64,000 nucleotides of DNA from NZ13-RE01 sp049718665. GTDB taxonomy: Bacteria > Dictyoglomota > Dictyoglomia > Dictyoglomales > Dictyoglomaceae. The first letter of the stretch is position 1, and the number at the start of each line of letters is the position of its first letter. Positions 8,385 through 16,590 of this stretch are shown here, piece after piece. A program made the translations under genes and the position numbers. The stretch covers positions 9,043-73,042 of the forward strand of contig JBNARO010000004.1 of assembly GCA_049718665.1 (NCBI GenBank). The letters are read 5' to 3'. Below the pieces are notes generated by a model that saw nothing but the letters and a program-made list of their open reading frames with translations, searched no databases and was not told where the DNA came from.

Positions 8385-9866
8385 TTACAACTTAGTATGC
8401 CTTTCAAAAAGTTCCTTAAGATTTTTTACTAAAAACTTGAAAAATTCATACCTTTTTTCATAATATGCTACCATTTCCTTATTTGGATAATAGGTATCTT
8501 TCACCCTAACTAATTTTTCCGTTGCTTCTTCTAAGGTTTTAAATCTTTTTAAAGCATAAAGCCCCAAGATTGATGAGCCTAAAAGAGCTGGCTCCTCAGA
8601 TTTTGTAACTTTTATTGGCATATTTAAAACAGAAGAAAAGATATTCATCCATAAGGAAGACTTTGTTCCTCCTCCCCCTGCTCTTAACTCTTTTATCTTT
8701 ATTCCATTCTCAAGAAGGGCATCAAATCCCATCCTTAAAGAAAAGGCAACACCCTCCATTCCAGCCCTTATCATATGTTCCTTAGTATGAAAATTCTTAA
8801 GTCCGAAAAATACTCCTGACGCAATGTTTCCAATTTCTGGATATCTTTCTCCTGTAATAAAGGGAAGGAAAAATAAATTTTTGGAGTCATCCTTTTCCGC
8901 AAGTGAGGTTAATGATTCATATGTAAGATTAAAAATGTTATCCCTAAACCATTTAAGAATTATTCCTGCATTATTTATTGCTCCTCCTATAAACCATTTT
9001 TGGGAGCATAAGAAATATGCTTGAAATCTCATATTTTTATCCTTATCCACAATAGGTTTAGAAGAAGTTACTCTAAGCATTGCGGTAGTTCCTAAATTTA
9101 TAACTCCTACAGAGCCTCCCATGGCTCCTATGCCTAATCCTACCGCTCCTCCATCATATACTCCTGTAAGAAGATATACATCTCTCTTTAATCCTAAAAG
9201 TTCTACATTTTCCTTAGGGATTTTTTCTAATATTTTTTCAGAGGGGACCAATTCTGGAAGCTGTTCTTTTTTAATGCCTAATATATCTAAAGCATAAGGA
9301 TCCCACTCTAAATTATGGATATTCATAAGTTGAGTTGCAGAAGAGATGCTTGCCTCAGAATAGGGTTTGTTTATTAATCTTGATATGATAAAGCTTTTAG
9401 AGCAAAGGTAATACCTTGCTTCATCAAAAATTTCTTTTTTCTTTTTCTTTAGCCAATATATTTTAGCAAAGGGATAGTGAAAAAGGGGTGGACATCCTGT
9501 TCTTTTATATAATTCCTCAAAATCTACTACTTTATAAATTTCCTCAAAGGTTTCCTTAGATCTTGTATCTAAAAGGGTAATAATTCCTGTTAGAGGCTTT
9601 AGATTTTTGTCCACAGGAAGAAGAGCAAACATATAAGAAGATGGAACAAGAAGGGATATCTTATCTTCATATCCTTGAGAAACTTCTCTACATATAGATA
9701 TAAAGGTATTAAAAACCTCTTCAGGATTGTGCTCTGCTCTCCCTGTCTCATCTTTTTCTATAGTAAGTTCCTTACTTGTTATTCTTAATATGTTCCCCTC
9801 ACTATCTATAACTCCTGCCTTTATATTAGTAGTTCCAATATCTACAGCAAGAATTAAATCTTCCAT
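8385..9866 (-). CDS. gntK: FGGY-family carbohydrate kinase, probable gluconokinase
   Basis: A 493-residue kinase with the N-terminal phosphate motif AVDIGTTNIKAGVID, the central GVYDGGAVGLGIGAMG and the C-terminal AGGGTKSSLWMNI signature of FGGY kinases. The family includes gluconokinase, xylulokinase and others. The following gene is 6-phosphogluconate dehydrogenase, so D-gluconate is the most economical substrate. It overlaps the preceding hydroxyacid dehydrogenase by 13 nt, pointing to coupled translation. The symbol rests on context; a xylulokinase-like activity cannot be excluded. Confidence 0.8.
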   Translation of the reverse strand: MEDLILAVDIGTTNIKAGVIDSEGNILRITSKELTIEKDETGRAEHNPEEVFNTFISICREVSQGYEDKISLLVPSSYMFALLPVDKNLKPLTGIITLLDTRSKETFEEIYKVVDFEELYKRTGCPPLFHYPFAKIYWLKKKKKEIFDEARYYLCSKSFIISRLINKPYSEASISSATQLMNIHNLEWDPYALDILGIKKEQLPELVPSEKILEKIPKENVELLGLKRDVYLLTGVYDGGAVGLGIGAMGGSVGVINLGTTAMLRVTSSKPIVDKDKNMRFQAYFLCSQKWFIGGAINNAGIILKWFRDNIFNLTYESLTSLAEKDDSKNLFFLPFITGERYPEIGNIASGVFFGLKNFHTKEHMIRAGMEGVAFSLRMGFDALLENGIKIKELRAGGGGTKSSLWMNIFSSVLNMPIKVTKSEEPALLGSSILGLYALKRFKTLEEATEKLVRVKDTYYPNKEMVAYYEKRYEFFKFLVKNLKELFERHTKL

Positions 9867-10858
9867 GTTCTTCCCTCTAAAACCTCTTTATTTAAAATCT
9901 CTTCAGGAATTTCTCCCCTTAATATTTTTTCCACATCAGATACTACTTTATCTCCCATTGCTTTTAAGGACTCATAAGTATATGCAGAGATGTGGGGAGT
10001 AATTATTACATTTTCAAATTTTAATAGAGGATGATTTTCATCAATGGGTTCTCCTTCTATTACATCTAATCCCGCACCTAATACTTTTCCAGATTCTAAA
10101 GCAGAGATTAAAGCTTTTTCGTCTATCAATTCTCCTCTTGCAGTATTTATAATAAATACTCCATCTTTCATAAGAGAAAATTCTTTAAAGGAAAGCATGT
10201 GAAAATTATTAGGAGTTAAAGAGGCATTCAGTGAGATAATGTCAGAGTTTTTAAGAAGCTCTTCTAAGGTCACAGGCTCCCCTCCTCTTTTTCTTATATC
10301 TTCTTCTGAGAGGTTAGGGTCATAAGCAATAACTCTTGCATTAAATCCATTCTTTAGTATCTCTCCTACTCTACTTCCAATGTTCCCAAATCCAATTATT
10401 CCTACTGTTTTCCCTTTTATTTCCCATCCAATGAATTTTGCTCTTTCCTTCCACTTTCCTTCTTTTACTTTTAAAGATGCGGATCTTATCTTTCTCATTA
10501 CCGCCATTAAAAGGGAAACTGCTGTTTCTGCTACCGCCTCTCTTTCTACTTCTCCTGGAACCTTTGTAACTATGACTCCTTTTTCTGTGGCGCTTTTTAA
10601 ATCTATGTTATCATATCCTATTCCATGGCGAGTTATGAGAAGGGTATTATCTTTATGTTCAAAAAAATCTTTATTATAATAAGGCTTTACACTGGCAACT
10701 ATTATGGAAAATCCTGTTAACTTTTCTGCTAAGGTCTTTCCATCTATATTTTCTGGGAATTCAAACCTCTCTACCTCTCCCAATTTTTTCAACCTTTCTA
10801 TATGCTCTGGGAAATACTTCCCAAAACTACTGGAATTTACAATAGCAATTCTAACCAT
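9854..10858 (-). CDS. D-isomer-specific 2-hydroxyacid dehydrogenase
   Basis: A 334-residue protein with the NAD-binding GFGNIGSRVGEIL motif (about 152-164) and the family's catalytic triad visible as NTARGELID (Arg), GLDVIEGEP (Glu) and ITPHISAYT (His). Length is that of the short dehydrogenases such as glyoxylate/2-ketogluconate reductase rather than SerA with an ACT domain. Lying between a UxaE-like epimerase and a gluconokinase-type gene, it most likely reduces a keto sugar acid such as 2-ketogluconate. A phosphoglycerate dehydrogenase role is possible but less likely here. Confidence 0.82.
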   Translation of the reverse strand: MVRIAIVNSSSFGKYFPEHIERLKKLGEVERFEFPENIDGKTLAEKLTGFSIIVASVKPYYNKDFFEHKDNTLLITRHGIGYDNIDLKSATEKGVIVTKVPGEVEREAVAETAVSLLMAVMRKIRSASLKVKEGKWKERAKFIGWEIKGKTVGIIGFGNIGSRVGEILKNGFNARVIAYDPNLSEEDIRKRGGEPVTLEELLKNSDIISLNASLTPNNFHMLSFKEFSLMKDGVFIINTARGELIDEKALISALESGKVLGAGLDVIEGEPIDENHPLLKFENVIITPHISAYTYESLKAMGDKVVSDVEKILRGEIPEEILNKEVLEGRTWKI

Positions 10859-10860
10859 TT

Positions 10861-12318
10861 TTAACCTCCTCTAAAAATCTCTTTCAAATGTTTTTCTATA
10901 TTTTCCTCTACAAATTCGTAATGTTCATTTTCATGTTTATTTAGAATATCATAAATTGCGTTTCTCTTTTCATCCAGCAAAACTCCATAAGAGATATGGA
11001 AAAGTTGTTTTACCTCTGGTTTTTCAAAAAACTCTAAGGGGTCTTTATCAATTTCCTTTGGAAAATCTTCTCTTTTTATATCTACTTTATATGCTTTTTT
11101 ACTTTCCTCCAAATTCTCAAGGGCAATTTCATATAATTCTTTGAATAAATCAGGAGCAAATTTGGCAATAACCTTTATTGCTTGAAGCCAGCTGGTTCCA
11201 GAGGTTTTTATGTGAAAGTTATTCTGAGTAAGCTCTGAAAAGATTTTATATATACTAAACTTATCGCTTCCTGAATGAAGGCTTAATCTATATCCTTCGA
11301 TTTTCTGAGATAAAAGATAATGTTTTCTTAATTCTGAAGAAAAAACTTCTATATTCCCTTTATAATCCAATGCTTTTTGAAATTCTCCAGGAAATTTAGG
11401 AGCTAAGCTCCAAAAATCTATTCCCTTATCGTGTAGATATTCTGCAACAAAGAGATGATCTTCTAAGGTTGTTTCTCTTTCTCCTTCGTCTATAGAGACT
11501 TCTAAATCAAATTCTCTTACTTTATCTTTTAGAATTCCATATACGTTTTCTATAAAATCTAAGCCCTTTTCATATATAATTGCAGACTCACATAGTCTTT
11601 CTTCATTAAACTCATAATATTCGCCAGGAGGTATATTTATCTTTTTCTCTTTATACTTCTCAATAATTTTTTTGCTTAAAGAAGAAATTTTCCTAAATCT
11701 CTCTTGAATTTCACTTTTCTCAAGATTCGTAATTTTTTCCAAAAAATCACTAATATCCAGGGTATACATACTAAATTCCGCATTTATACCCTCAGTTAAA
11801 TAATATTCATCCTTTATATGGTCCGCATCTGCACCAAATTTTCCATCATATCCTAACTCTAAAACTCCTAAAACTCCTTTTAAAAGAACATCTTTGAAAT
11901 CTCTATTAGTCTTTGAGAGTTCTCGTGGAGATTGCTGGGAAATTACGGGAAATACAGGATATTTCAAAAGGACTTTCAAATGGGAAGATGATACAAGTCC
12001 TAATCTATCTCCAGTTCCAAAAGATGTTTTTTTATCACAGGTCGAAGGAGAAATATTGATAATTTCTTTAAGTTTTAAATAGTTCTCAAAGGATAAAGGA
12101 TAAAAGTTGACATAAGATTTCAAAGAGTCTATATATAAATCTTCGGAATAATAGGGATTTGATAGATAAAAATTATCTCCCTCTTTTAATATTCCAATCT
12201 TTTTTTCTCCTTTACTTTTTGCTACAAATAAATAGATGTTTTCTTTAATCTTTCTTAAAGACTTGGGGTAAAATTCCCAATTGTATTTCTTGAGAAACCT
12301 TTCCAATTCTTCTTTCAT
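10861..12318 (-). CDS. uxaE: tagaturonate/fructuronate epimerase-like protein
   Basis: A 485-residue protein that I recognise as resembling Thermotoga UxaE, the enzyme that interconverts D-tagaturonate and D-fructuronate. Recognisable segments are SFGTGDRLGLVSSSHL, KFGADADHIK, the EVSIDEGERETT stretch and RLSLHSGSDKFSIYKI, with conserved acidic and His residues suited to a metal site. It is the first gene of the operon and has its own promoter. If correct, the operon handles galacturonate- or glucuronate-derived acids. No uronate isomerase (UxaC) or mannonate dehydratase is in the window. Confidence 0.75.
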   Translation of the reverse strand: MKEELERFLKKYNWEFYPKSLRKIKENIYLFVAKSKGEKKIGILKEGDNFYLSNPYYSEDLYIDSLKSYVNFYPLSFENYLKLKEIINISPSTCDKKTSFGTGDRLGLVSSSHLKVLLKYPVFPVISQQSPRELSKTNRDFKDVLLKGVLGVLELGYDGKFGADADHIKDEYYLTEGINAEFSMYTLDISDFLEKITNLEKSEIQERFRKISSLSKKIIEKYKEKKINIPPGEYYEFNEERLCESAIIYEKGLDFIENVYGILKDKVREFDLEVSIDEGERETTLEDHLFVAEYLHDKGIDFWSLAPKFPGEFQKALDYKGNIEVFSSELRKHYLLSQKIEGYRLSLHSGSDKFSIYKIFSELTQNNFHIKTSGTSWLQAIKVIAKFAPDLFKELYEIALENLEESKKAYKVDIKREDFPKEIDKDPLEFFEKPEVKQLFHISYGVLLDEKRNAIYDILNKHENEHYEFVEENIEKHLKEIFRGG

Positions 12319-12351
12319 TTTTTCTCCTCCAAGAAAAAAAATAATCTTTAC

Positions 12352-12381
12352 ATTATAATTAAAAATACTTCTTTAGGTAAA
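12352..12381 (-). promoter_or_regulatory. candidate promoter of the sugar-acid operon
   Basis: On the minus strand TTTACC (12381-12376), an 18-nt spacer and TATAAT (12357-12352) lie about 35 nt upstream of the first gene. Confidence 0.5.
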
Positions 12382-12548
12382 GTTTAGCACGCTTTTCTTA
12401 TCTTTACAAGGAGAATTTAAAATTCGCTTAAAATAGTTCCAAAATTTTTTCTTGCAAAAGAATAAAAGATCATTTCAAAAATAAGTTTATGAAAAATTTC
12501 GTCTAATTTGATGTATAATAAGAAAAACTTAATTAAGGAGGTCTTTAT

Positions 12549-13121
12549 ATGAAAAAGTGCATAATTACTCTTTTGCTTTTTGTCCTAATAATTAATTTTT
12601 CTTTTTCCCAAACTCAAACTCCTACAGTGACTTCTAAAGAGAAAAAACCCGTAACAATTTTTGTCCTTCATATTGAATCCTTTAGTAAGATCTATAAATC
12701 AAATTTCGAGAAGAATATAAGAGCCTTTGATGATACTTTTAAGCTTGGTGTCTCTTTATATCATCCCATAATTGGACTTAATATTTCTTGCTATACAAAG
12801 ACTAATCAAAAAGGACTCCCATATCCTACATTAGTAAATAGAGTTCTTAAGGAACTTTTACCTATTTTAAATGATATTGTCCTTCCTTTAAAAACTCGCA
12901 TTAATATAATAATAATGGTGCAAGATAAAAATGATCCCTTCTTAGGGAAGACATTATTTATAACCTTTCCATACTCCTCTCTCAAAGATTTCATGACCAA
13001 AAAGGATCAAGATGCCTTTGCAAGACAAATGATTGTCCTTCTTGAAACAGAGAAATTAAATTATCAAAAGGGAACTTTTACTTCCTCTCAATATGATTGG
13101 GAATGGATTTTAAAATTATAA
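12549..13121 (+). CDS. secreted protein of unknown function
   Basis: A 190-residue protein with a clear signal peptide (about residues 1-20, ending Phe-Ser-Phe-Ser-Gln). I recognise no family. The mature part is rich in Lys and aromatic residues, with alternating beta-like strands such as INIIIMVQDKNDP and TLFITFPYSS. It has a good GGAGG ribosome binding site and a TATAAT at 12514-12519 that may be its -10 box. It is followed 15 nt later by a LolA-like secreted protein, so the two are probably co-expressed envelope proteins. Confidence 0.65.
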   Translation: MKKCIITLLLFVLIINFSFSQTQTPTVTSKEKKPVTIFVLHIESFSKIYKSNFEKNIRAFDDTFKLGVSLYHPIIGLNISCYTKTNQKGLPYPTLVNRVLKELLPILNDIVLPLKTRINIIIMVQDKNDPFLGKTLFITFPYSSLKDFMTKKDQDAFARQMIVLLETEKLNYQKGTFTSSQYDWEWILKL

Positions 13122-13136
13122 TTTCTGAGGATACTA

Positions 13137-13787
13137 ATGAAAATTTTTAAATTTTTAATTACTTTTCTTTTAATTTTTTCCATATCCTTTGGGATAATAG
13201 TAGAGGAAATAGTCCAAAAGGTAGTGGAGACATATAATAAATTAAATACTTTTAGTAGCATCTTAGAGATTTATAATAGAGAAGGGAATAAAGAAGAATT
13301 TTCCATTTATGAATTCTATTTTCAAAAACCAGATATTTATAGACTAAATATGATTGAGGGAAGAGATAAAGGAGCGGTAGCTATATTAAGAGATGGAAAA
13401 GTTAGAGGACATCATGGAGGACTTTTAAGATTTATTATTTTAACAGTAAATCCTGATGATCCTTTAGTTCTTTCTATTAGAAAGGGAAGAATTGATGAAT
13501 CGGGCTTAGAATATGTGGTTCAACAGCTTACACAAGGTTCTTCTTTGAAATTGATTGGTGAAGAGAATATTGCGGGATATCTTTGCTATGTATTGGAGAT
13601 GGGATTAAGTAAAGATAGACTTCACACTTATGTATCCCAAAAATTCTATATCGATAAAAATACTTTTATTCCTATTCAGTTAGAACAATATGAAAATTAT
13701 AATGGAGTTAAAACCTTAACTCACAGAAGAACATATAAGAATTATAAGATTAATCCAAATTTAGATCCTAATATTTTTAAGATTTAA
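13137..13787 (+). CDS. LolA-like outer membrane lipoprotein-sorting protein
   Basis: A 216-residue exported protein with a signal peptide of about 18 residues. It shows the LolA/LolB-like pattern of an early helix (IVQKVVETYNKLNTFSS) followed by antiparallel strands (FYFQKPDIYRLNM; YVSQKFYIDKNTFIPIQLEQY) typical of the lipid-carrying half-barrel fold seen in MucE/DUF4292/LolA-type proteins. The role would be binding lipid or lipoprotein anchors in the envelope. The family is broad, so the exact cargo is unknown. It is followed by a flavin reductase 15 nt downstream. Confidence 0.65.
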   Translation: MKIFKFLITFLLIFSISFGIIVEEIVQKVVETYNKLNTFSSILEIYNREGNKEEFSIYEFYFQKPDIYRLNMIEGRDKGAVAILRDGKVRGHHGGLLRFIILTVNPDDPLVLSIRKGRIDESGLEYVVQQLTQGSSLKLIGEENIAGYLCYVLEMGLSKDRLHTYVSQKFYIDKNTFIPIQLEQYENYNGVKTLTHRRTYKNYKINPNLDPNIFKI

Positions 13788-13802
13788 GAAAGGAGGATAA
13801 AA

Positions 13803-14360
13803 ATGTATAAAGAGTTGAAACATAATTTTATATATCTTCTTCATCCACTACCTGCCTTTTTAATAACCAGTATAAGTAAATTGGGAAAACCCAATGTAAT
13901 GACTGCATCTTGGGTTATTCCTATGAGTATTACTCCACCTTTAGTGATTTTGAGTCTTAGACCTGAGAGATTCACTTCTCAGCTGATAAAGGAAACAAGA
14001 GAATTTGTAGTAAATATGCCTCCCTATGAATTGGCTGAGGCTACTTTAATATGTGGAAAAGTATCAGGAAGAGATAAAGATAAATTTAAGCTTGCTAATC
14101 TAACGCCAATTCCTGGGAATAAGGTTAAGGCACCAATAATAAAAGAATGTATAGCTCATATAGAATGTGCTTTAGAAGATATTATAGATGTTAAGGGAGA
14201 CCATCTTTTATTTATAGGGAAGGTAGTATATAGCCAAGTGGAAGAGGATAAGTTTGATAGGATATATACTCTTGAGAAATTTAATCCCGCTATGTATTTA
14301 GGGCAGGATACATATACTACGTGTAAGGAGGCTGAAAAAATTATTCCAAACATGGGGTAA
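13803..14360 (+). CDS. flavin reductase-like protein, FMN-binding split barrel
   Basis: A 185-residue protein of the flavin reductase/NimA split-barrel family. Features are the flavin-contacting MTASWVIPMSITPPLVILSL segment (about 38-57), then REFVVNMP and CGKVSGRDKDKF, with AHIECALEDI in the second half. Such proteins bind FMN and are often redox partners or activators; specific electron donors are unknown. It begins after an AAAGGAGG site. The end is of interest: the last codons ATG GGG TAA run straight into the 5' end of the ABC ATPase in another frame. Confidence 0.82.
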   Translation: MYKELKHNFIYLLHPLPAFLITSISKLGKPNVMTASWVIPMSITPPLVILSLRPERFTSQLIKETREFVVNMPPYELAEATLICGKVSGRDKDKFKLANLTPIPGNKVKAPIIKECIAHIECALEDIIDVKGDHLLFIGKVVYSQVEEDKFDRIYTLEKFNPAMYLGQDTYTTCKEAEKIIPNMG

Positions 14361-15430
14361 ACGTTAGATTAGAAAAGGTAACAAAATCTTTCTTTAGAAA
14401 AAGGGAAGAAAGAGTGTATGCATTAAGAGATGTAGATTTATATGTTCCAGAAGGAAAAACTCTTTGTGTTATTGGACCTTCTGGATGTGGAAAAACTACT
14501 CTTTTAAAGGTTATAGCGGGTCTTGAGAAGCAAGATTCTGGGAATATTTATTTTAATGATAAATTAGTGAATGATCTTCCTCCTAAGGATAGAGGAATTG
14601 GAATGGTTTTTCAGAATTATGCTCTATATCCCCATTATGAGGCTCGGGGAAATCTTTCTTTTTATTTTTGGATAAGAAAAAGACCAGAAGAAGAGATCGA
14701 TGAAAGGATAAGAGAAACTGCAAAAATTTTGGGAGTTGGTTTTGAGGATCTTCTTCCTCGGAAGCCAAAGACATTATCAGGAGGAGAACAACAAAGGGTT
14801 GCTGTAGGAAGATGTATTATAAGAAATCCCACTTTGATGCTTATGGATGAGCCGTTATCAAACTTAGATGCTAAATTAAGGGTAATAACAAGAACAGAAA
14901 TCAAAAAACTTCTTGTAAGATTTCAAGTAACTACTATTTATGTTACCCATGATCAAAAAGAGGCACAAGCCTTAGGAGATCTTATTGCGGTAATGGATCA
15001 AGGAAGAATACTGCAAGTGGGAACTTATGAGGAGCTTATTGAAAATCCTGTAAATACTTTTGTCGCATCCTTTGTAGGAGAACCTCCTATGAATCTTTTT
15101 AAAGGAGAAGTGGTAAATAATAAATTTTTCTTTCAGACTGTAGAAATACCGATTCCTTTTAATTATAATAAAAGAGAAATAATCTTGGGATTCCATCCTT
15201 CAAAAGTGGAGATAAGTAAAGAGCCTACAAATATAATTGGAGAAATCTTTTTTGTAGAAAGTCTTCCCGCAGATAAATTTCAAACTCTTCATTTGGAATT
15301 TGGAAAGAACAGTTTAAAAATTCAAGTTCCAAGAGAAGAAGGTCTTTTTAAAGTAGGAGATAAACTCTACTTAAAACTTCCTGAAAAAATTTACTTCTTT
15401 GATCCTGATTCTGGAAAAAGAATATATTGA
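14357..15430 (+). CDS. sugar ABC transporter ATPase (MsmX/UgpC type) with anomalous start
   Basis: ATP-binding subunit with Walker A GPSGCGKTT, Q-loop FQNYALYPHY, signature LSGGEQQRVAVGR, Walker B LMLMDEP, H-loop VTHDQKEAQ and a C-terminal MalK-type regulatory OB domain. It is the type shared between several CUT1 importers, and both CUT1 operons in this window lack an ATPase. The expected N-terminus (VNVRLEKVTKSF) is coded from 14357, but that frame has no ATG, GTG or TTG between the TGA at 14333 and a GTG at 14414, which would remove the first strand. The natural start ATG at 14352 is one base out of frame. Possible explanations are a -1 slip at GGGG, a non-standard start, or a sequence error. 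Confidence 0.85.
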   Translation, partial: VNVRLEKVTKSFFRKREERVYALRDVDLYVPEGKTLCVIGPSGCGKTTLLKVIAGLEKQDSGNIYFNDKLVNDLPPKDRGIGMVFQNYALYPHYEARGNLSFYFWIRKRPEEEIDERIRETAKILGVGFEDLLPRKPKTLSGGEQQRVAVGRCIIRNPTLMLMDEPLSNLDAKLRVITRTEIKKLLVRFQVTTIYVTHDQKEAQALGDLIAVMDQGRILQVGTYEELIENPVNTFVASFVGEPPMNLFKGEVVNNKFFFQTVEIPIPFNYNKREIILGFHPSKVEISKEPTNIIGEIFFVESLPADKFQTLHLEFGKNSLKIQVPREEGLFKVGDKLYLKLPEKIYFFDPDSGKRIY

Positions 15431-15439
15431 GGTGATATT

Positions 15440-16390
15440 ATGAGGAAAAAGATTTTATTTTCTATCTTGATTTTGTTTCTTCTTATAACTCCACTTTTTT
15501 CTTGGTCTGCTCATAAAGAGATGACTCAGATAATTTTAGAAGAATTTCCATGGCTTAGAAAATTTGATAATATTACTGTAACCCCATATACTTATAATGA
15601 TCCTTCTCCTTATAATCCATCCTATGTTATCCAATATAGGGGAGAAAAAATTGGTGATAAAATTTCTGCTATTACTATTATCACAAGATATGTAGAAGAA
15701 CCTGATAATGGTATGGATGAAAATCTAAATCTAAGCCCATTTCAGAAATTAATGGGTGGAAGTTCAGGTTGGAGACATATGTATTTTATTGCCTTTTCAG
15801 GAGCATTAAAACTTGGGGAAGCTCCTAAAAGATGTCTACATTTTTGGAATTTAGCAAAGGAAGCCTTCCAAAGAAAAGATTATTATTGGGGATTTAGATT
15901 TTTTGCATATAGCCTTCATTATCTACAAGATCTTTCCATGCCCTTTCATGCATACCCTATGCCTTTAAAGAATGTTGCTCTTAATATAATTAATTTAGAT
16001 AAGCTTATATCTCAAGGAGAAAACCATCACTATGTATTAGAGGCTTATCAGGAATATCAGGTAAAGAATAAGAATCCTAAATATATAAAGGTATTAAAGG
16101 AAGCAAACCCTTTAGAAATTAAAAATCCAGAAGAAGCTGCAGAGAAAGCTGCATGGCTTTCAAGAGATTTTATGGGTAGATTATGGGACTTACAGATAAA
16201 ATATTATGGACATGATATAAACAATAAAAAGAATTTTAAGGCAGATCCCAGACTTTTCTCTTTTAAGTACGCTTCACCGATAAAAGATGAATATGATAAA
16301 ACTATTCTTCAGGCATTAGAACTTTGTGCGGGATGGACAAAGGGATATTTAAATTTTCTAAAAGATTTCTTGAATAAACTGGAGGGATAA
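15440..16390 (+). CDS. secreted zinc-dependent phospholipase C / S1-P1 nuclease fold protein
   Basis: A 316-residue exported protein. The signal peptide ends at Leu-Phe-Ser, so the mature protein would begin Trp-Ser-Ala-His, matching the N-terminal Trp and His zinc ligands of bacterial phospholipase C. Further ligand-like residues are in SGWRHMYF, SLHYLQDLSMPFHAY (His, Asp, His) and GENHHYVLEAYQEY (His, Glu). These are the trinuclear zinc-site patterns of the PLC and S1/P1 nuclease families. It could cleave phospholipids or nucleic acids outside the cell. It starts 10 nt after the ATPase gene and is followed by decayed efflux genes. Confidence 0.72.
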   Translation: MRKKILFSILILFLLITPLFSWSAHKEMTQIILEEFPWLRKFDNITVTPYTYNDPSPYNPSYVIQYRGEKIGDKISAITIITRYVEEPDNGMDENLNLSPFQKLMGGSSGWRHMYFIAFSGALKLGEAPKRCLHFWNLAKEAFQRKDYYWGFRFFAYSLHYLQDLSMPFHAYPMPLKNVALNIINLDKLISQGENHHYVLEAYQEYQVKNKNPKYIKVLKEANPLEIKNPEEAAEKAAWLSRDFMGRLWDLQIKYYGHDINNKKNFKADPRLFSFKYASPIKDEYDKTILQALELCAGWTKGYLNFLKDFLNKLEG

Positions 16391-16393
16391 GAG

Positions 16394-16570
16394 ATGAAAA
16401 AACATATAGCTATATTTGGATTAATACTTGTTTGTTTTATCCCCCTATTGAGGTAGATGTTTTGAAAATTCAAAGAAGAGATCTTCTAATTATTATTTCT
16501 GCTACAGGAAGTTTAATTTTTACAAAAGCCTGAGGGAATAAGTGAGTTAAATTCTAGTCTTAAAGTTGGC
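16394..16570 (+). pseudogene. macA/HlyD-type efflux adaptor, 5' remnant
   Basis: An ATG with a GGAGG site opens a signal-anchor-like 20-codon frame that stops at 16454. One frame over, coding resumes as PIEVDVLKIQRRDLLIII followed by SATGSLIFTKA, the conserved start of MacA/HlyD periplasmic adaptors. After another frame change, PEGISELNSSLKVG resembles the start of the biotinyl-like domain. At least two frameshifts and a loss of everything downstream mark it as broken. The MacB remnant at 17894-18253 probably belonged to the same operon before the GC-rich segment arrived. Confidence 0.65.
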
Positions 16571-16590
16571 TAAGAAAGAAGGAGTCATTT

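Noticed and set aside
14414..15430. GTG at 14414 as the true ATPase start
   Set aside because: It would remove the conserved first beta strand (VRLEKVTKSF), which is coded directly upstream; coding clearly begins near 14357.
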